A stretch of 41,657 bases of DNA from a virus. A program made the translations under genes and the position numbers. A model generated the notes under the pieces. That model saw only the letters and a program-made list of their open reading frames with translations. It was not told the DNA's origin and did not search any database. Below, piece after piece: positions 5,712 through 15,640 of this stretch (within the stretch, counting starts at the first letter, position 1; each line of letters opens with the position of its first letter). The DNA lies in IMG/VR virus record IMGVR_UViG_3300032053_000169, positions 1 through 41,657 of that record; one strand, given 5' to 3'.

Positions 5712-6945
5712 TATGCCAGAGGTAGAGATTGAGTACCGTGACATTGATACCCTAATACCATACGCCCGCAATCCACGCAAAAACGATCACGTTGTTGATA
5801 AGTTTGCATCAATGATTCACGAGTTTGGCTTCCGCATACCCATCAACGTCAAGAAGGATGGCACGATTGTCGATGGTCACCTTCGTTACAAGGCAGCCAA
5901 GAAGCTCGGTTTGAAAATGTTACCCGTTACCTACGTTGACGATATGGGCGAGGGAAAGCTTAAAGCCTTCCGCATCGCCATCAACAAATCGGCAGAGTTG
6001 GCTGATTGGGAAAACGAATTGCTCGATGCCGAGTTTGATGAGTTATTGGAAATGGGCATCGACCTCGATATAACGGGGTTCGACTTTGACGAGCGTAAAG
6101 CGATCAAGATCGAAGGCATAGCCGATGGCTTAACCGATGAGGACTACGTGCCAGAGGTACGCCCCGACCCCATCAGCAAGGAGGGCGATACGTGGCTCTT
6201 GGGCAACCACCGCCTTATGTGTGGGGACAGTACCAATCAGGAAGCCGTGGAAGCCCTGTGTGCGGGCGTGAAGGTCGACCTTTTCCTAACCGACCCACCC
6301 TACAACGTCAATTACGAGGGCAAATCCAAAAACCGCGACAAGATTATGAACGACCACATGGATAACGATACCTTCAGGCAATTCCTGCGGGATGCCTTTA
6401 TCACTGCCGACACTGTTATGAAGGCAGGGGGTGTGTTTTATATCTGGCATGGGGATGGCGAAGGGTACAACTTCCGAGGCGCGTGTAAAGATGTCGGGTG
6501 GACAGTACGCCAATGCTTAATCTGGAACAAAGACAGCATGGTATTGGGTCGACAAGACTATCACTGGAAGCACGAGCCATGTTTGTACGGATGGAAGGAT
6601 GGCGCAGGACACTTATGGGCAAGTGACCGCAAGCAAGTAACCATCATGGATTTCAAACGCCCCGCGAGAAGTGATATCCACCCCACAATGAAGCCAGTGG
6701 AGTTGTTTGAATACCAAATGCTCAACAACACCAAGGGCAGTGATATCGTATTAGATTTGTTCGGTGGGTCAGGCACAACCATAATCGCAGCCGAAAAGAA
6801 TGGTCGTCACGGCTATTTGATGGAGCTAGACCCTAAGTTCTGTGACGTTATCGTAAGACGATGGCAGGAGTACACTGGCAAGGAAGCCACGCTCGAATCA
6901 ACGGGTGAAACATTCGCACAACTCGACAAGGATAAAGCAGCATGA
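5704..6945 (+). CDS. ParB/Srx-domain DNA methyltransferase fusion
   Basis: This 413-aa protein joins an N-terminal ParB-like nuclease domain (about residues 8-100; ARNPRKND, then IVDGHLRYKAAKKLG) to a C-terminal N6-adenine/N4-cytosine methyltransferase. The catalytic DPPY is at residues 197-200, before the AdoMet-binding segment LDLFGGSGTT near residue 355, the order typical of beta-class enzymes. It would methylate phage DNA, most simply for protection from host restriction. It directly precedes and overlaps the small terminase gene (ATGA), a common placement for these fusions. Target sequence cannot be read from the protein. No partner endonuclease is adjacent, so it is an orphan enzyme. 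Confidence 0.9.
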   Translation: MSDMPEVEIEYRDIDTLIPYARNPRKNDHVVDKFASMIHEFGFRIPINVKKDGTIVDGHLRYKAAKKLGLKMLPVTYVDDMGEGKLKAFRIAINKSAELADWENELLDAEFDELLEMGIDLDITGFDFDERKAIKIEGIADGLTDEDYVPEVRPDPISKEGDTWLLGNHRLMCGDSTNQEAVEALCAGVKVDLFLTDPPYNVNYEGKSKNRDKIMNDHMDNDTFRQFLRDAFITADTVMKAGGVFYIWHGDGEGYNFRGACKDVGWTVRQCLIWNKDSMVLGRQDYHWKHEPCLYGWKDGAGHLWASDRKQVTIMDFKRPARSDIHPTMKPVELFEYQMLNNTKGSDIVLDLFGGSGTTIIAAEKNGRHGYLMELDPKFCDVIVRRWQEYTGKEATLESTGETFAQLDKDKAA

Positions 6946-7364
6946 GCCAAGGTGAAGGGGGTGGTAGACCTCTGATGGTTATTGATGATGAGCAGGCAAC
7001 ACAAGTGGAAGCCCTTGCAGCATACTTAACGCAGGAACAAATCGCTGATTACTTTGAGATGAGCCATGACACGTTTGCACGTATATTGGAACGTCAACCT
7101 GAAGTTTTGCGTAAGTATAAAAGAGGTAAGGCTAAGGCAGTCGGTTCGATTGCTAAAAACCTAATCAAAATGGCGCAGAATGGTAATATCACCGCAGCAA
7201 TCTTCTATCTCAAGACACAAGCAGGGTGGAAGGAAGTTAGTCGCACCGAACACACGGGTGCTGATGGTGCTGATCTTATGCAGCCAACGATTGATGTTGG
7301 GTCTTTATCTGATGAAACACTCAAAGAGATTATGCGAGCCAGTGTTGCACCTGAGCAAAGTTAA
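6942..7364 (+). CDS. Terminase small subunit
   Basis: This 140-aa protein starts in an ATGA overlap with the methyltransferase gene. It has a helix-turn-helix (about residues 26-55: LTQEQIADYFEMSHDTFARI), followed by RKYKRGKAKAVGSIAKNL and AAIFYLKTQAGW, a pattern of phage small terminases that bind the packaging site and present DNA to the large subunit. The C-terminal 35 residues are acidic and likely contact the large subunit. It is directly followed by, and overlaps, the large terminase gene. Confidence 0.88.
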   Translation: MSQGEGGGRPLMVIDDEQATQVEALAAYLTQEQIADYFEMSHDTFARILERQPEVLRKYKRGKAKAVGSIAKNLIKMAQNGNITAAIFYLKTQAGWKEVSRTEHTGADGADLMQPTIDVGSLSDETLKEIMRASVAPEQS

Positions 7365-8784
7365 TGAGTTTGCAATCCACAAAGAGGCTGCAACCCGTTT
7401 CCTGTCTGAATTTGTTAGGCAGGCATGGCACGTTATTGAGCCTGCTCAACCTTACATTCACGGGTGGCACATCGATGCAATATGCGACCACCTTGAAGCC
7501 GTACACTACGGACAGATCAATCGGTTATTAATAAACGTGCCAACGGGGATGATGAAGTCTTTGTTGGTGTCAGTGTTCTTTCCTGCATGGGAGTGGGCGC
7601 GTGACCCATCGTTGCGTTATGTAACAGCGAGCCACAGTCAGGAGTTTGCTATCCGCGACACGTTAAAGATGCGTAGGCTCGTTAGTAGCCAGTGGTATCA
7701 AGAGCGATGGAGCGTACCGTTAACCAAAGACCAAAACGAAAAGAGCAAGTTTGAGAACGATAAAACGGGGTTCAGGCAGGCGATGGCTATGAACAGCATG
7801 ACAGGTTCACGGGGTGATCGGGTGCAGCTAGACGACCCGCACAGCATTGAGAGCGCGTTAAGCAAGGCTGACTGTTTGAGAACGCTTCGTATGTTTACCG
7901 AAACCGTACCCACCCGATTAAACAACCCTGAGAAGAGCGCGATCATCGTGGTGATGCAACGTATCACCGAGGGCGATGTGTCTGGTCACATATTGAGCAG
8001 CGACTACGGATACACACACCTCATGTTGCCGATGGAGTTTGAGCCAGAGCGCAGATGCAAGACCTCAATTGGCTTCACCGACCCAAGGAAGAAGGAAGGC
8101 GAGTTATTGTTCCCTGAACGCTTCCCAAAGGAAGTTGTCGAGCGTGATAAAAAAATGATGGGTAGCTACGCTGTTGCAGGGCAATTCCAACAACGCCCAA
8201 CACCTCGCGGGGGTGGCATTATCAAGGGCGAGTGGTTCGGTTCATATAAAATACTTCCAACGCTTGAGTACAAGAAGGTCTTTGCCGACACCGCCATGAA
8301 AACGGGTGAGCGCAACGATTTCAGTGTGTTTGAGTGTTGGGGCAAGGGTACGGATGGTAAGTTATATTTGATTGACCTGTTGCGTGGCAAATGGGAAGCA
8401 CCAGAGTTAAAGCGCAGAGCCGTTGCGTTTTGGGAGAAGCACAAAGCCGAGCGTGATGCGACACTGCGTGAGATGCTGATCGAGGATAAGGCGAGTGGTA
8501 CAGGTTTGATTCAGGATATTAAAAGGGAATCGCGCATACCGATCAAAGGGATTGAGCGGAACAAGGATAAATACACACGGGTAATGGAAGTGGTTTCGTA
8601 CATTGAATCTGGTTATGTTATGATACCAGAGCAAGCGGAATGGGTTAACGACTTTGTGCATGAGTGCGAAGTGTTTACGTCAGACGACACGCATACGCAT
8701 GACGATCAGATCGACCCAATGTGTGATGCCATAAACGATATGCTGTCAAACCGTAAGCCAAAAGGCTTCTTTGATTTAGATTGA
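7342..8784 (+). CDS. Terminase large subunit
   Basis: This ATPase-nuclease translocates DNA into the prohead and cuts it. From the GTG at 7342 it has 480 aa. The Walker A region is [14 protein letters not shown] (about residue 70), a G-x-x-K-S form seen in this terminase family; Walker B is VQLDDPHS; a GSRGDR motif precedes it. The C-terminal nuclease has acidic clusters at [24 protein letters not shown] and HDDQIDPM. The start is uncertain: GTG 7342, TTG 7345 or CTG 7351 all lie inside the small terminase gene and none has a strong Shine-Dalgarno. An open frame back to 7180 is probably not coding. Confidence 0.92.
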   Translation: MLHLSKVNEFAIHKEAATRFLSEFVRQAWHVIEPAQPYIHGWHIDAICDHLEAVHYGQINRLLINVPTGMMKSLLVSVFFPAWEWARDPSLRYVTASHSQEFAIRDTLKMRRLVSSQWYQERWSVPLTKDQNEKSKFENDKTGFRQAMAMNSMTGSRGDRVQLDDPHSIESALSKADCLRTLRMFTETVPTRLNNPEKSAIIVVMQRITEGDVSGHILSSDYGYTHLMLPMEFEPERRCKTSIGFTDPRKKEGELLFPERFPKEVVERDKKMMGSYAVAGQFQQRPTPRGGGIIKGEWFGSYKILPTLEYKKVFADTAMKTGERNDFSVFECWGKGTDGKLYLIDLLRGKWEAPELKRRAVAFWEKHKAERDATLREMLIEDKASGTGLIQDIKRESRIPIKGIERNKDKYTRVMEVVSYIESGYVMIPEQAEWVNDFVHECEVFTSDDTHTHDDQIDPMCDAINDMLSNRKPKGFFDLD

Positions 8785-8791
8785 GGTGATT

Positions 8792-10678
8792 ATGTTTAAG
8801 TGGCTCAAAAACTTTACGACAGCGAAGCCAGAAGCTGAGAAACCAGAGCCGAAGGTAATAAACGGTTTCTTTTCGACAGATTTTAACCCATCAGGCAAAA
8901 CATTACACAGCATCCTTACCGAAGCTAATGCTCGCGTATTCCAACGCAAACCAGAACACTTTAAACCAACAGGCACGATGGATAAGAAAGAAGCCACGTT
9001 GATGAAATCAACAATGGATGCTGCGGGGTTTAATGCTGAGTTTGCCATCGGTGCATCGATACCTCCCGCGCAGATTGGGTGGTATGCATCACAGTCTTTT
9101 ATCGGATACCAGACCTGCGCCATGCTTGCACAGCATTGGCTGATTGACAAAGCATGCTCAATGCCCGCCCGCGATGCTATCAGGAACGGATGGGATGTTA
9201 CTGTCAACAGCGGGGATGAGATCGAAGAGGAAGTGTTCAATTATATCTACCAACGCGACACCGAGTTAGGAATAAACAACGCCCTGCTTGAGTACGTTCG
9301 CATGGGTCGCATATACGGCATACGGATTGCCATGTTTGATATTATGTCCACCGACCCTGAATACTACGAGAAGCCATTTAATATCGATGGCGTGACCGCA
9401 GGCTCTTATCGTGGAATCATTCAGATCGACCCGTATTGGATTGTGCCTGAGTTGGACATGGATGCGTCTATCAACCCAATGAGCCGACATTTCTATGAGC
9501 CGACATATTGGCGTGTGGCAGGAGGCAAGCGGATTCACCGAAGCCATTTAATCATTATGACCCTTGGTGACGTGCCTGATATTTTAAAGCCCACGTATCT
9601 TTATGGATCGCCATCGATACCGCAGAAGATTTACGAACGTGTTTATGGCGCAGAGCGTATTGCCAACGAAGCACCGCTGCTCGCGTTGAGTAAGCGCACC
9701 AATGCATTGCACGTTGATATGAATCAAGTAACCGCACAGCCAGAGAAGTTTCGTACCAAGATGGAAGAGTGGGTCTACTACCGTGACAACTACGGCATCA
9801 AAGTCTTAGGTCTTGAGGAAACGCTCGAACAGTTTGATACCTCATTGACCGACCTTGACGATGTGATTATGACCCAGTTCCAATTGGTTGCAGCGATAGC
9901 CAGTGTGCCTGCCACCAAGCTGCTCGGCACATCACCGAAGGGATTTGGTGCGTCAGGCGAATACGAAGAATCCAGTTACCGCGAGGAGTTGGAGTCTATT
10001 CAGATGCACAACCTCACACCGTTGTTAGACCGCCATTACCTTTTGCTTATTAAGTCAGAGGTACTCAACAAGTTTAGTCTGCCCGCATTGGATTTAAGCG
10101 TGGTGTGGACACCGTTAGACAGCCCGACAGCTAAAGAGCAAGCGGACACCAACAACGTCAAAGCCAACACAGCCAAGACGCTGTTTGATATGGGTGCTAT
10201 CACGGGTGAGGATGAACGTGCGCGTTTGATTATGGATGAGGACAGTGAATACAACGGTCTTGAATCCGATGAAGGTCTTGACCTTGATGCGCCCGCAACG
10301 GCAGACGTACCTGAAAGCGTAAACGAGAACATTAAAAACTTGTCGGGTCGTCAGCACCAGAACATGGAGCGCATTATCCGCAAGCATGAGAAAGGCTCAA
10401 TGACTGAGGAACAAGCTTCGACACTGTTAAAGACAGGTCTTGGTCTTGGTGAAACAGACATCCAAGCACTACTCGGTACAACACCAGAGGAGATACCTGA
10501 TGGCGAGGAAGAAGAAGGAAACCCCAGTGGTAACACCCCCCCAAGTGGAGAGCAGCCCGCAGGAGGAGAACTCCCCGCAGGTGGAGAAACAGCCCCGCCA
10601 GAAGAGGAAAGCGTCACCAAAACAGGTGCTGATAGTGCCATCAAAGCCCGCAAACTCAGAAAGAAAAAGCGCAGATAA
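8792..10678 (+). CDS. Portal protein, DUF1073 family
   Basis: This 628-aa protein starts at ATG 8792 behind GAGGTG; the GTG at 8786 is part of the ribosome site. It matches the DUF1073 portal family: an N-terminal domain with [19 protein letters not shown], a central [20 protein letters not shown] and [18 protein letters not shown]. As the dodecameric portal it forms the DNA channel at one head vertex and binds terminase and neck proteins. The last 75 residues are Gly/Pro/Glu-rich then basic and probably disordered; an out-of-frame ORF overlaps them. Databases sometimes label this family Acb1-like, but nothing here supports anti-CBASS activity. Confidence 0.9.
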   Translation: MFKWLKNFTTAKPEAEKPEPKVINGFFSTDFNPSGKTLHSILTEANARVFQRKPEHFKPTGTMDKKEATLMKSTMDAAGFNAEFAIGASIPPAQIGWYASQSFIGYQTCAMLAQHWLIDKACSMPARDAIRNGWDVTVNSGDEIEEEVFNYIYQRDTELGINNALLEYVRMGRIYGIRIAMFDIMSTDPEYYEKPFNIDGVTAGSYRGIIQIDPYWIVPELDMDASINPMSRHFYEPTYWRVAGGKRIHRSHLIIMTLGDVPDILKPTYLYGSPSIPQKIYERVYGAERIANEAPLLALSKRTNALHVDMNQVTAQPEKFRTKMEEWVYYRDNYGIKVLGLEETLEQFDTSLTDLDDVIMTQFQLVAAIASVPATKLLGTSPKGFGASGEYEESSYREELESIQMHNLTPLLDRHYLLLIKSEVLNKFSLPALDLSVVWTPLDSPTAKEQADTNNVKANTAKTLFDMGAITGEDERARLIMDEDSEYNGLESDEGLDLDAPATADVPESVNENIKNLSGRQHQNMERIIRKHEKGSMTEEQASTLLKTGLGLGETDIQALLGTTPEEIPDGEEEEGNPSGNTPPSGEQPAGGELPAGGETAPPEEESVTKTGADSAIKARKLRKKKRR

Positions 10679-10724
10679 TAAAATATTGGTTAACCGATCT
10701 GTGAGCATACGGCATCGCACATGA
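10500..10724 (+). CDS. Possible out-of-frame overlapping gene, basic 74-aa protein
   Basis: In the +1 frame relative to the portal gene, ATG 10500 follows AGAGGAG (10486-10492) at seven bases, one of the best Shine-Dalgarno sites in the window. The ORF runs past the portal stop at 10678 and ends at a TGA that overlaps the ATG of the next gene at 10721 (ATGA), the coupling used throughout this genome. The product [11 protein letters not shown] onward is Lys/Pro/Gln/Ser-rich and probably disordered. It would explain how the 10721 gene, which has no ribosome site of its own, is translated. The sequence could instead be a chance shadow of the portal's low-complexity tail. Confidence 0.5.
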   Translation: MARKKKETPVVTPPQVESSPQEENSPQVEKQPRQKRKASPKQVLIVPSKPANSERKSADNKILVNRSVSIRHRT

Positions 10725-11617
10725 ACTTAGCCAAACTTGCTATGGATGCGTCAAGGCGAAAGCAGGGGCAACGCGCCAGAAAGAATAACAAACGTGTAAG
10801 GCGCGGGACTATCCTTGCACCCCCAATAAGCATTGAGGCTAAGTTTAGAGTAAGCATCCAACGCCTCGTGCGCCAGATGCACAGGGAAACCATCGAGGCT
10901 GTGCGCCAACTGTATGCCCACCCTGCCGTTACAGAAGTGATGGCAATGGATGGTGCAAAGCGTGACGCAAAAGCCGAAGCGAAGGCTCTCATCGATACAC
11001 TCAACGCCAAGTTTGCAAACCTGTTCGACAGCCACGCCCTTAACCTATCAAGCGGACTAGCAGCCAAGGTGAGTAAGGTATCCGACAAAGCTCTGAAGGG
11101 AAGCCTCAAGGAAGCGAGCGCGGGTCTTACCATCAAGAACGTGGATATCGACAAAGGCACACACAAAATCATCGAGGAGTCGGTTGACGAGAGTGTTGAC
11201 CTGATCAAAACAATTCCAAAAAAGTACATGGCGTATGTGAAGGAAGAGGTTAACAACTCCCTAACCAAGTCGAAGGGCATCGGTGCGCTTATTAAATCCC
11301 TTGACGATATAAAAGGCGTGTCCGAGCGCAGGGCAGCGATGATTGCCCGTGATCAAACGCGCAAGACGTACTCCGATATGAATATCAAACGTTCATCCAA
11401 CGCAGGCGTTAAAAAAGGCGAGTGGGTTCACAGTGGTGGCAGCGATGCTCCACGTGAAACACATATTGAGTTCGATGGGCAGACGTTTGATCTAGACAAA
11501 GGTTTGTACGATGCGGATGCGTGGGGCAAGGGAGTGGGTGCGTGGGTTTTACCCGCAGAGTTACCAAATTGTCGATGCACGTTTATTCCTGTGATAGACT
11601 TAGACGAAGAAGAGTGA
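10721..11617 (+). CDS. Minor head protein, phage Mu gpF-like
   Basis: This 298-aa protein has a basic, helical N-terminal half and a C-terminal domain with IARDQTRKTYSDMN, then EFDGQTFDLDKGLYDADAWG and LPNCRCTFIPVI. The order ARDQT, then G-x-x-F, then PNCRC at the end is that of the Mu F/SPP1 gp7 head-morphogenesis family, which attaches to the portal and helps procapsid assembly. The ATG at 10721 has no clear Shine-Dalgarno and overlaps the stop of the candidate ORF at 10500-10724, suggesting coupled translation. It is followed eight bases later by the DUF2213 gene. Confidence 0.88.
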   Translation: MNLAKLAMDASRRKQGQRARKNNKRVRRGTILAPPISIEAKFRVSIQRLVRQMHRETIEAVRQLYAHPAVTEVMAMDGAKRDAKAEAKALIDTLNAKFANLFDSHALNLSSGLAAKVSKVSDKALKGSLKEASAGLTIKNVDIDKGTHKIIEESVDESVDLIKTIPKKYMAYVKEEVNNSLTKSKGIGALIKSLDDIKGVSERRAAMIARDQTRKTYSDMNIKRSSNAGVKKGEWVHSGGSDAPRETHIEFDGQTFDLDKGLYDADAWGKGVGAWVLPAELPNCRCTFIPVIDLDEEE

Positions 11618-11625
11618 GGTGATTT

Positions 11626-14600
11626 ATGGAAACAAACCGCGAGGTAGATTCAAACGGGTGGTATGAAATCAAACGCAATCCTTTGAGTAAGGTTGGCGTG
11701 TTTGAATACTCTGGCGCATCGATTGGTGATACTGAAAACCCCGATAAGATTTATCGCGTGTATCGCCCTGCCGAATCATTAAGCGACCCTGAAACAATCG
11801 CATCGTTAAAGCTGCTGCCTTGGGTAGATGACCACACCATGCTCGGTGACGAAGAGTTAGGAATGACACCCCCAGAGAAAAAGGGCGTGCAAGGCGTGAT
11901 CGGTGAGAACGTATTCTTTGACCCTGCATCGGGGGTGCTGTACGGCAACATAAAAGTATTCTCGGAAGCGATGAAAAACCTGATTGAGAACGGTAAGGAA
12001 GAGTTGTCGCTTGGCTATCGTTGTAACTATTTATTTGAGAGTGGTATTATTGGCGGGCAGCGTTATGACGCTATTCAAACCGATATTCGTGGTAACCATT
12101 TGGCACTCGTTGAAGAGGGTCGGATGGGCAAAGACGTTAAGGTGCTAGACAGTGCCGAGCGTTTCAAAATAACACTTGATGCGAAGGAACTTACAATGGC
12201 TAAAGATAGCAACATTAATCGCGGAGATTTACAGCGCGAGTTCGCAAGGTCTGGTGGATGGCAAGACCCTATGAAGGTAGCACAAAAAGAAGCTATTGCT
12301 CAGGAGAAAAAACAACGTGCAGAATCATTGGAACGTAACGCTGCGTATCGTAAAGAGCATGGTCTTGAACGGTTAGACTCTGCATCTGGTGACGCTATTA
12401 TCCCATCAGGAACTACTACCACCCCCGAAGAGAAAGCTGCGCGTGAAAAAAGACGTCAAGCCGAAGAGAGTAGGCAAGATCGCATAGCTACAAAAGAAAA
12501 CCAAAAGAAAGACTATGGTGACTTGTTGGACGAGTATGCAGGCGATGCCAGTAATCCTGACAAAATACGTTCAGAACACCAAAGATTGATGAATAAAGAA
12601 TTGAGCGAGCTTAAAGGTATCATTAAAGGTAGTGAAAAAATAATTGATACGAGTGCTTATAGTACAAGAGAGCATGCTGCAACTAAAATCATTAGAGATA
12701 GATATGGCAACAAGGCAGCCAATAGAGCTTTTGGCATTAGTGAAGATGCTATTGCAGGCGATTCACAGGTCGGTGACGATCTATTTAATTCAAAGCGTAA
12801 CCGCATGGGTTCTATGCGCGGTGAGAACGATACGCACGTAGTTGTACGCACAGCAGGCGGTCTTGAGAAGTGGTCTAAGGCTGATGGGCTTCAACGTATT
12901 GTTAACGACTCTATGGATGACCCGCGCTACGAAGAAGCATTCCGTAGAGCTACAACTCCACCTACGAATGAAGAGTTAGCAGAGCATCAACGGCTAGGCA
13001 GGGATGGTGAATATGAAGATCGCGGTAAAAATACTGCTGCGTTGTTTGGTAAGTCTGAAAGCCAATACAAGGCAATGACAGCATCGCAGAAGCCGTTAAA
13101 TCCGTTCTCGAAAGAGGATATGGAAAAGTATGGTAAGCCTGCCCACGATGGTCAGAAGGAAGAACCTAAGCCTATCCTTGATGCCGAGGAAGGCGAAACG
13201 CTCGAAGGCTATGGTTATAGCAGTGATTCTGATGTCTACTGCCCACACTGTGGAGAAAATCACGGCAAAGAGAGCGAATACGGTGGTAAAGTTAAATACT
13301 GCGGTAATTGTGGTTACACAGCGAAGGATGCATATCCTGATGATGATCCTTGGGTAAACCGTAAAGAATCGGTGACGACTATAAACAAACCAAGGAGTGG
13401 TGGAAATCCAAACGACAGACCAAGCAGCCGTAAAATGAATCAAGACGCTGAATGGAATCCTGAGAACGATGACGATTGGGATAAAAGCTTTAGTCAAACC
13501 GCGCCTAGTGCCTCACGTAAAATGCCTGCGGATAAAGGCTACGAGAAACGCACGTCAGGTAAAAACCCGTTCAACGTTCATGACGCAGATATTGATTGGC
13601 AAAGAGAGCAGTGGCTTAAAAAGAATCTTCCTGAACGTGCGGGTGGTAATGGATACCGCAACGGTGAGTTTGGTACAGACAGCGCACTAAAATATGGATA
13701 TGGTTTTGATGAAGCCAGTGCTACAATTAACGAAACTGAAACGTCTGACGAGGACATCGATATGCCAAAAGCACAAGACGCAGACCCTGCATTCGAGCGT
13801 GAGCTAGAAATGTCACGTGGTGGTTATGGTGGTAACTACCGCCCTAACTGTTATGACTTAGAAGGCGAGCCTGATGCTCCTGCTATCGAAGAGCCACCCG
13901 CAGAGGACAGCGACCCAACAAGTCATGAAGATGACCCGATGAAGTTAATCAACCATCCTGATTCACGTAACGATGAAATGGATGAGGACATCGATCAAGA
14001 ATCAATATCGCAAGACAATGAAGTCACTCCAGAGATGGAGAAGTGGTTACGCGCTAATGGATTTAAGCGTGTAGGGGAAGATGCTGACCCAGAAGAAGGC
14101 GAGACCGACTTTGGTGCAGATAAACCTGACGATGAGGAAGGCATAAACCCTGACCTCAAAATGATGGATGCTGAACACGAGCCAAGAAAAGATGGCGAGA
14201 CAAGAGAGGAAATGGCTGCTCGTCAAAAACGTAATCAGGACAGAGATTTTGATTTCTTAAAAGGCGATGCCAAGGATGATGATTTAAGTGGCTCGTTTAC
14301 TTTAACGCCTGAACAAATGAAGCACCCGTTTATTCAAGAGATGCTTAAAAAAGGCGTACAAGATGCTGACCCAGATTGGGCGAAAGACCCACAGCCAAAG
14401 AGTAAGTATGACCCCAACTATAATGTTGGCGGACATAACAAGTGGGAGAACAGAAGTGTTCCACCCCCACGTTATGAAGCAGAAAATGGCTCTGGTTATG
14501 ACGATGAAGAAGCTCCCGCCAAGAAGGAACGTTTCTCAACGCGCCCTATGGGTGGCAGAGAAGCATGGGATGATGACGAAGAAGTACAAGCGTTATTAAA

Positions 14601-15120
14601 CAGCGATGCCGAAGAGCCTCGTGGCTACGTTTTCAATCCTGACGATCCTAATGGTCTGCCAACGAAACAGTACAATCCTGCTGCTGACGTAGCTATAAAA
14701 GTTGCAGAAGATTCTGCTGCCTATAGACGCGCACGTAATAACTCTAGTAAAATTAACTTAACCGACAACCAGAAGAGGACAGTCGCAATGGATGCAATTC
14801 AAAAACTACGTGGTGAAGTAGAATCGCTCAAGAAAGATGGTGTTAAATCTATCATGCGCGAAATTGGTCACCGCGACTTCTTAGCCAATAAACTCTCACA
14901 ACACATTGGTACGTTTGACGCATCTGAAAAGACTGTGTCAGAAGTAGCTAAATATGGCGTTAAAAAATTAGGATTGAAATGTCCTGCGGGTAACGAGGTA
15001 GCCATGTTACACGGCTTCTTCGCTGCACAAAGTAAACAAACACCGACCTTTGCTATGGACACCAAAGCAAAACAAACAACTGGTGCTGTCGATAAATACT
15101 TAAACGGTGAAGGAGAATAG
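11626..15120 (+). CDS. Giant DUF2213 prohead protease/scaffold with embedded zinc ribbon
   Basis: This 1164-aa protein starts behind GAGGTG. Residues 1-190 match DUF2213, a prohead-protease-like domain: WVDDHTMLG (candidate catalytic His), [10 protein letters not shown] (candidate catalytic Ser) and [14 protein letters not shown]. The last 110 residues ([20 protein letters not shown], then [14 protein letters not shown]) match the usual C-terminus of DUF2213 proteins. Between them lie about 850 residues of acidic, Gly/Asp/Glu/Lys-rich, probably disordered sequence with recurring DADP segments and one zinc ribbon: CPHC at residues 539-542 and CGNC at 559-562. Family members are generally a few hundred residues, so this is an extreme expansion. 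The expected role is capsid scaffolding and maturation cleavage. Confidence 0.85.
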   Translation: METNREVDSNGWYEIKRNPLSKVGVFEYSGASIGDTENPDKIYRVYRPAESLSDPETIASLKLLPWVDDHTMLGDEELGMTPPEKKGVQGVIGENVFFDPASGVLYGNIKVFSEAMKNLIENGKEELSLGYRCNYLFESGIIGGQRYDAIQTDIRGNHLALVEEGRMGKDVKVLDSAERFKITLDAKELTMAKDSNINRGDLQREFARSGGWQDPMKVAQKEAIAQEKKQRAESLERNAAYRKEHGLERLDSASGDAIIPSGTTTTPEEKAAREKRRQAEESRQDRIATKENQKKDYGDLLDEYAGDASNPDKIRSEHQRLMNKELSELKGIIKGSEKIIDTSAYSTREHAATKIIRDRYGNKAANRAFGISEDAIAGDSQVGDDLFNSKRNRMGSMRGENDTHVVVRTAGGLEKWSKADGLQRIVNDSMDDPRYEEAFRRATTPPTNEELAEHQRLGRDGEYEDRGKNTAALFGKSESQYKAMTASQKPLNPFSKEDMEKYGKPAHDGQKEEPKPILDAEEGETLEGYGYSSDSDVYCPHCGENHGKESEYGGKVKYCGNCGYTAKDAYPDDDPWVNRKESVTTINKPRSGGNPNDRPSSRKMNQDAEWNPENDDDWDKSFSQTAPSASRKMPADKGYEKRTSGKNPFNVHDADIDWQREQWLKKNLPERAGGNGYRNGEFGTDSALKYGYGFDEASATINETETSDEDIDMPKAQDADPAFERELEMSRGGYGGNYRPNCYDLEGEPDAPAIEEPPAEDSDPTSHEDDPMKLINHPDSRNDEMDEDIDQESISQDNEVTPEMEKWLRANGFKRVGEDADPEEGETDFGADKPDDEEGINPDLKMMDAEHEPRKDGETREEMAARQKRNQDRDFDFLKGDAKDDDLSGSFTLTPEQMKHPFIQEMLKKGVQDADPDWAKDPQPKSKYDPNYNVGGHNKWENRSVPPPRYEAENGSGYDDEEAPAKKERFSTRPMGGREAWDDDEEVQALLNSDAEEPRGYVFNPDDPNGLPTKQYNPAADVAIKVAEDSAAYRRARNNSSKINLTDNQKRTVAMDAIQKLRGEVESLKKDGVKSIMREIGHRDFLANKLSQHIGTFDASEKTVSEVAKYGVKKLGLKCPAGNEVAMLHGFFAAQSKQTPTFAMDTKAKQTTGAVDKYLNGEGE
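12184..12198 (+). promoter_or_regulatory. In-frame internal ribosome site and ATG inside the DUF2213 gene
   Basis: AAGGA (12184-12188) lies seven bases before ATG 12196, which is in frame with the 11626 gene (codon 191) and falls right after the protease-like domain. Starting here would give a 974-aa protein lacking the protease, as in the lambda C/Nu3 nested scaffold arrangement. This is inferred from position and site quality. Confidence 0.5.
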
Positions 15121-15122
15121 TC

Positions 15123-15629
15123 ATGGGTTTCCAATCAACAGTTAGCTTTAAACAAGGCTTCGGTGTTATCGGTGAATTATTCTCTGATTCACCAGTTCGC
15201 GGTCAAACGGCAGTATTAGATACTGGCGCAGACAACAACATTGGTCGCGCTTATAGCGTAACCACTGAAGGTAATGCTGCTCAAGGCGGTACGGGTGCTT
15301 ATATTGGTATCTTAGCTGCTCCTAAAAACTATGCTTCATACGGCACAGCAGGAAATACGTTAGCACCAACATTGGTGTTGGCTGATGGTGTTGTAGGTGA
15401 GTTTGTTAATATGGGCGAGATCATCGTCAAATTAACTGGCACAGCAAGCATTGGTGATACGATTGTATACGCCACAGCTACTGGCTTATTAACTGCTATT
15501 GCTCCAACAGATGATTTACCTGTAGGCAGCTTGCCTGCTTATGCAGTAGTAAGTCGTTATGATGTAGGTGCTAATGACCTCGCGGTTATTATGCTAACAG
15601 CAATCAACCCAATCCCTGTCTTAGCGTAA
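15123..15629 (+). CDS. Capsid cement/decoration protein, Gp24-like
   Basis: This 168-aa protein follows AGGAGAATAGTC. It is beta-rich, Gly/Ala/Thr-rich, with MGFQSTVSFKQGFGVIGE at the start, a GTGAYIGILA segment, FVNMGEIIVKLTG and VVSRYDVGANDLAVIML at the end. This is the pattern of the structural cement proteins (Gp24/DUF2190-like) encoded between scaffold and capsid genes; they bind the outside of the capsid lattice and stabilise it. Two bases separate it from the DUF2213 gene and 11 from the capsid start, so the three form a head operon. Confidence 0.8.
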   Translation: MGFQSTVSFKQGFGVIGELFSDSPVRGQTAVLDTGADNNIGRAYSVTTEGNAAQGGTGAYIGILAAPKNYASYGTAGNTLAPTLVLADGVVGEFVNMGEIIVKLTGTASIGDTIVYATATGLLTAIAPTDDLPVGSLPAYAVVSRYDVGANDLAVIMLTAINPIPVLA

Positions 15630-15640
15630 GGAGTATGACG

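Noticed and set aside
7180-7341. N-terminal extension of the large terminase frame
   Set aside because: It lies within the small terminase gene and its translation lacks the conserved large-terminase opening, which begins about residue [10 protein letters not shown].
7364-7540. ATG overlapping the small terminase stop (TAATG), in another frame
   Set aside because: The frame stops after some 55 codons and encodes no recognisable sequence; the large terminase lies in a different frame.
8776-9240. 154-codon minus-strand ORF over the portal start
   Set aside because: Shadow of the portal gene; no ribosome site and no motif.
8792-10678. Reading the DUF1073 portal as an anti-CBASS (Acb1) protein
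   Set aside because: The shared label comes from database naming of the portal family; length, position after terminase and portal motifs all fit a portal.
10690-11280. 196-codon minus-strand ORF over the Mu F-like gene
   Set aside because: Composition is the mirror of a Lys/Ala-rich helical gene and no leftward promoter is visible.
13096-13497. 133-codon minus-strand ORF with many Ile/Val/Phe residues
   Set aside because: It is the reverse of the acidic low-complexity part of the DUF2213 gene; the hydrophobicity is a by-product of that bias.
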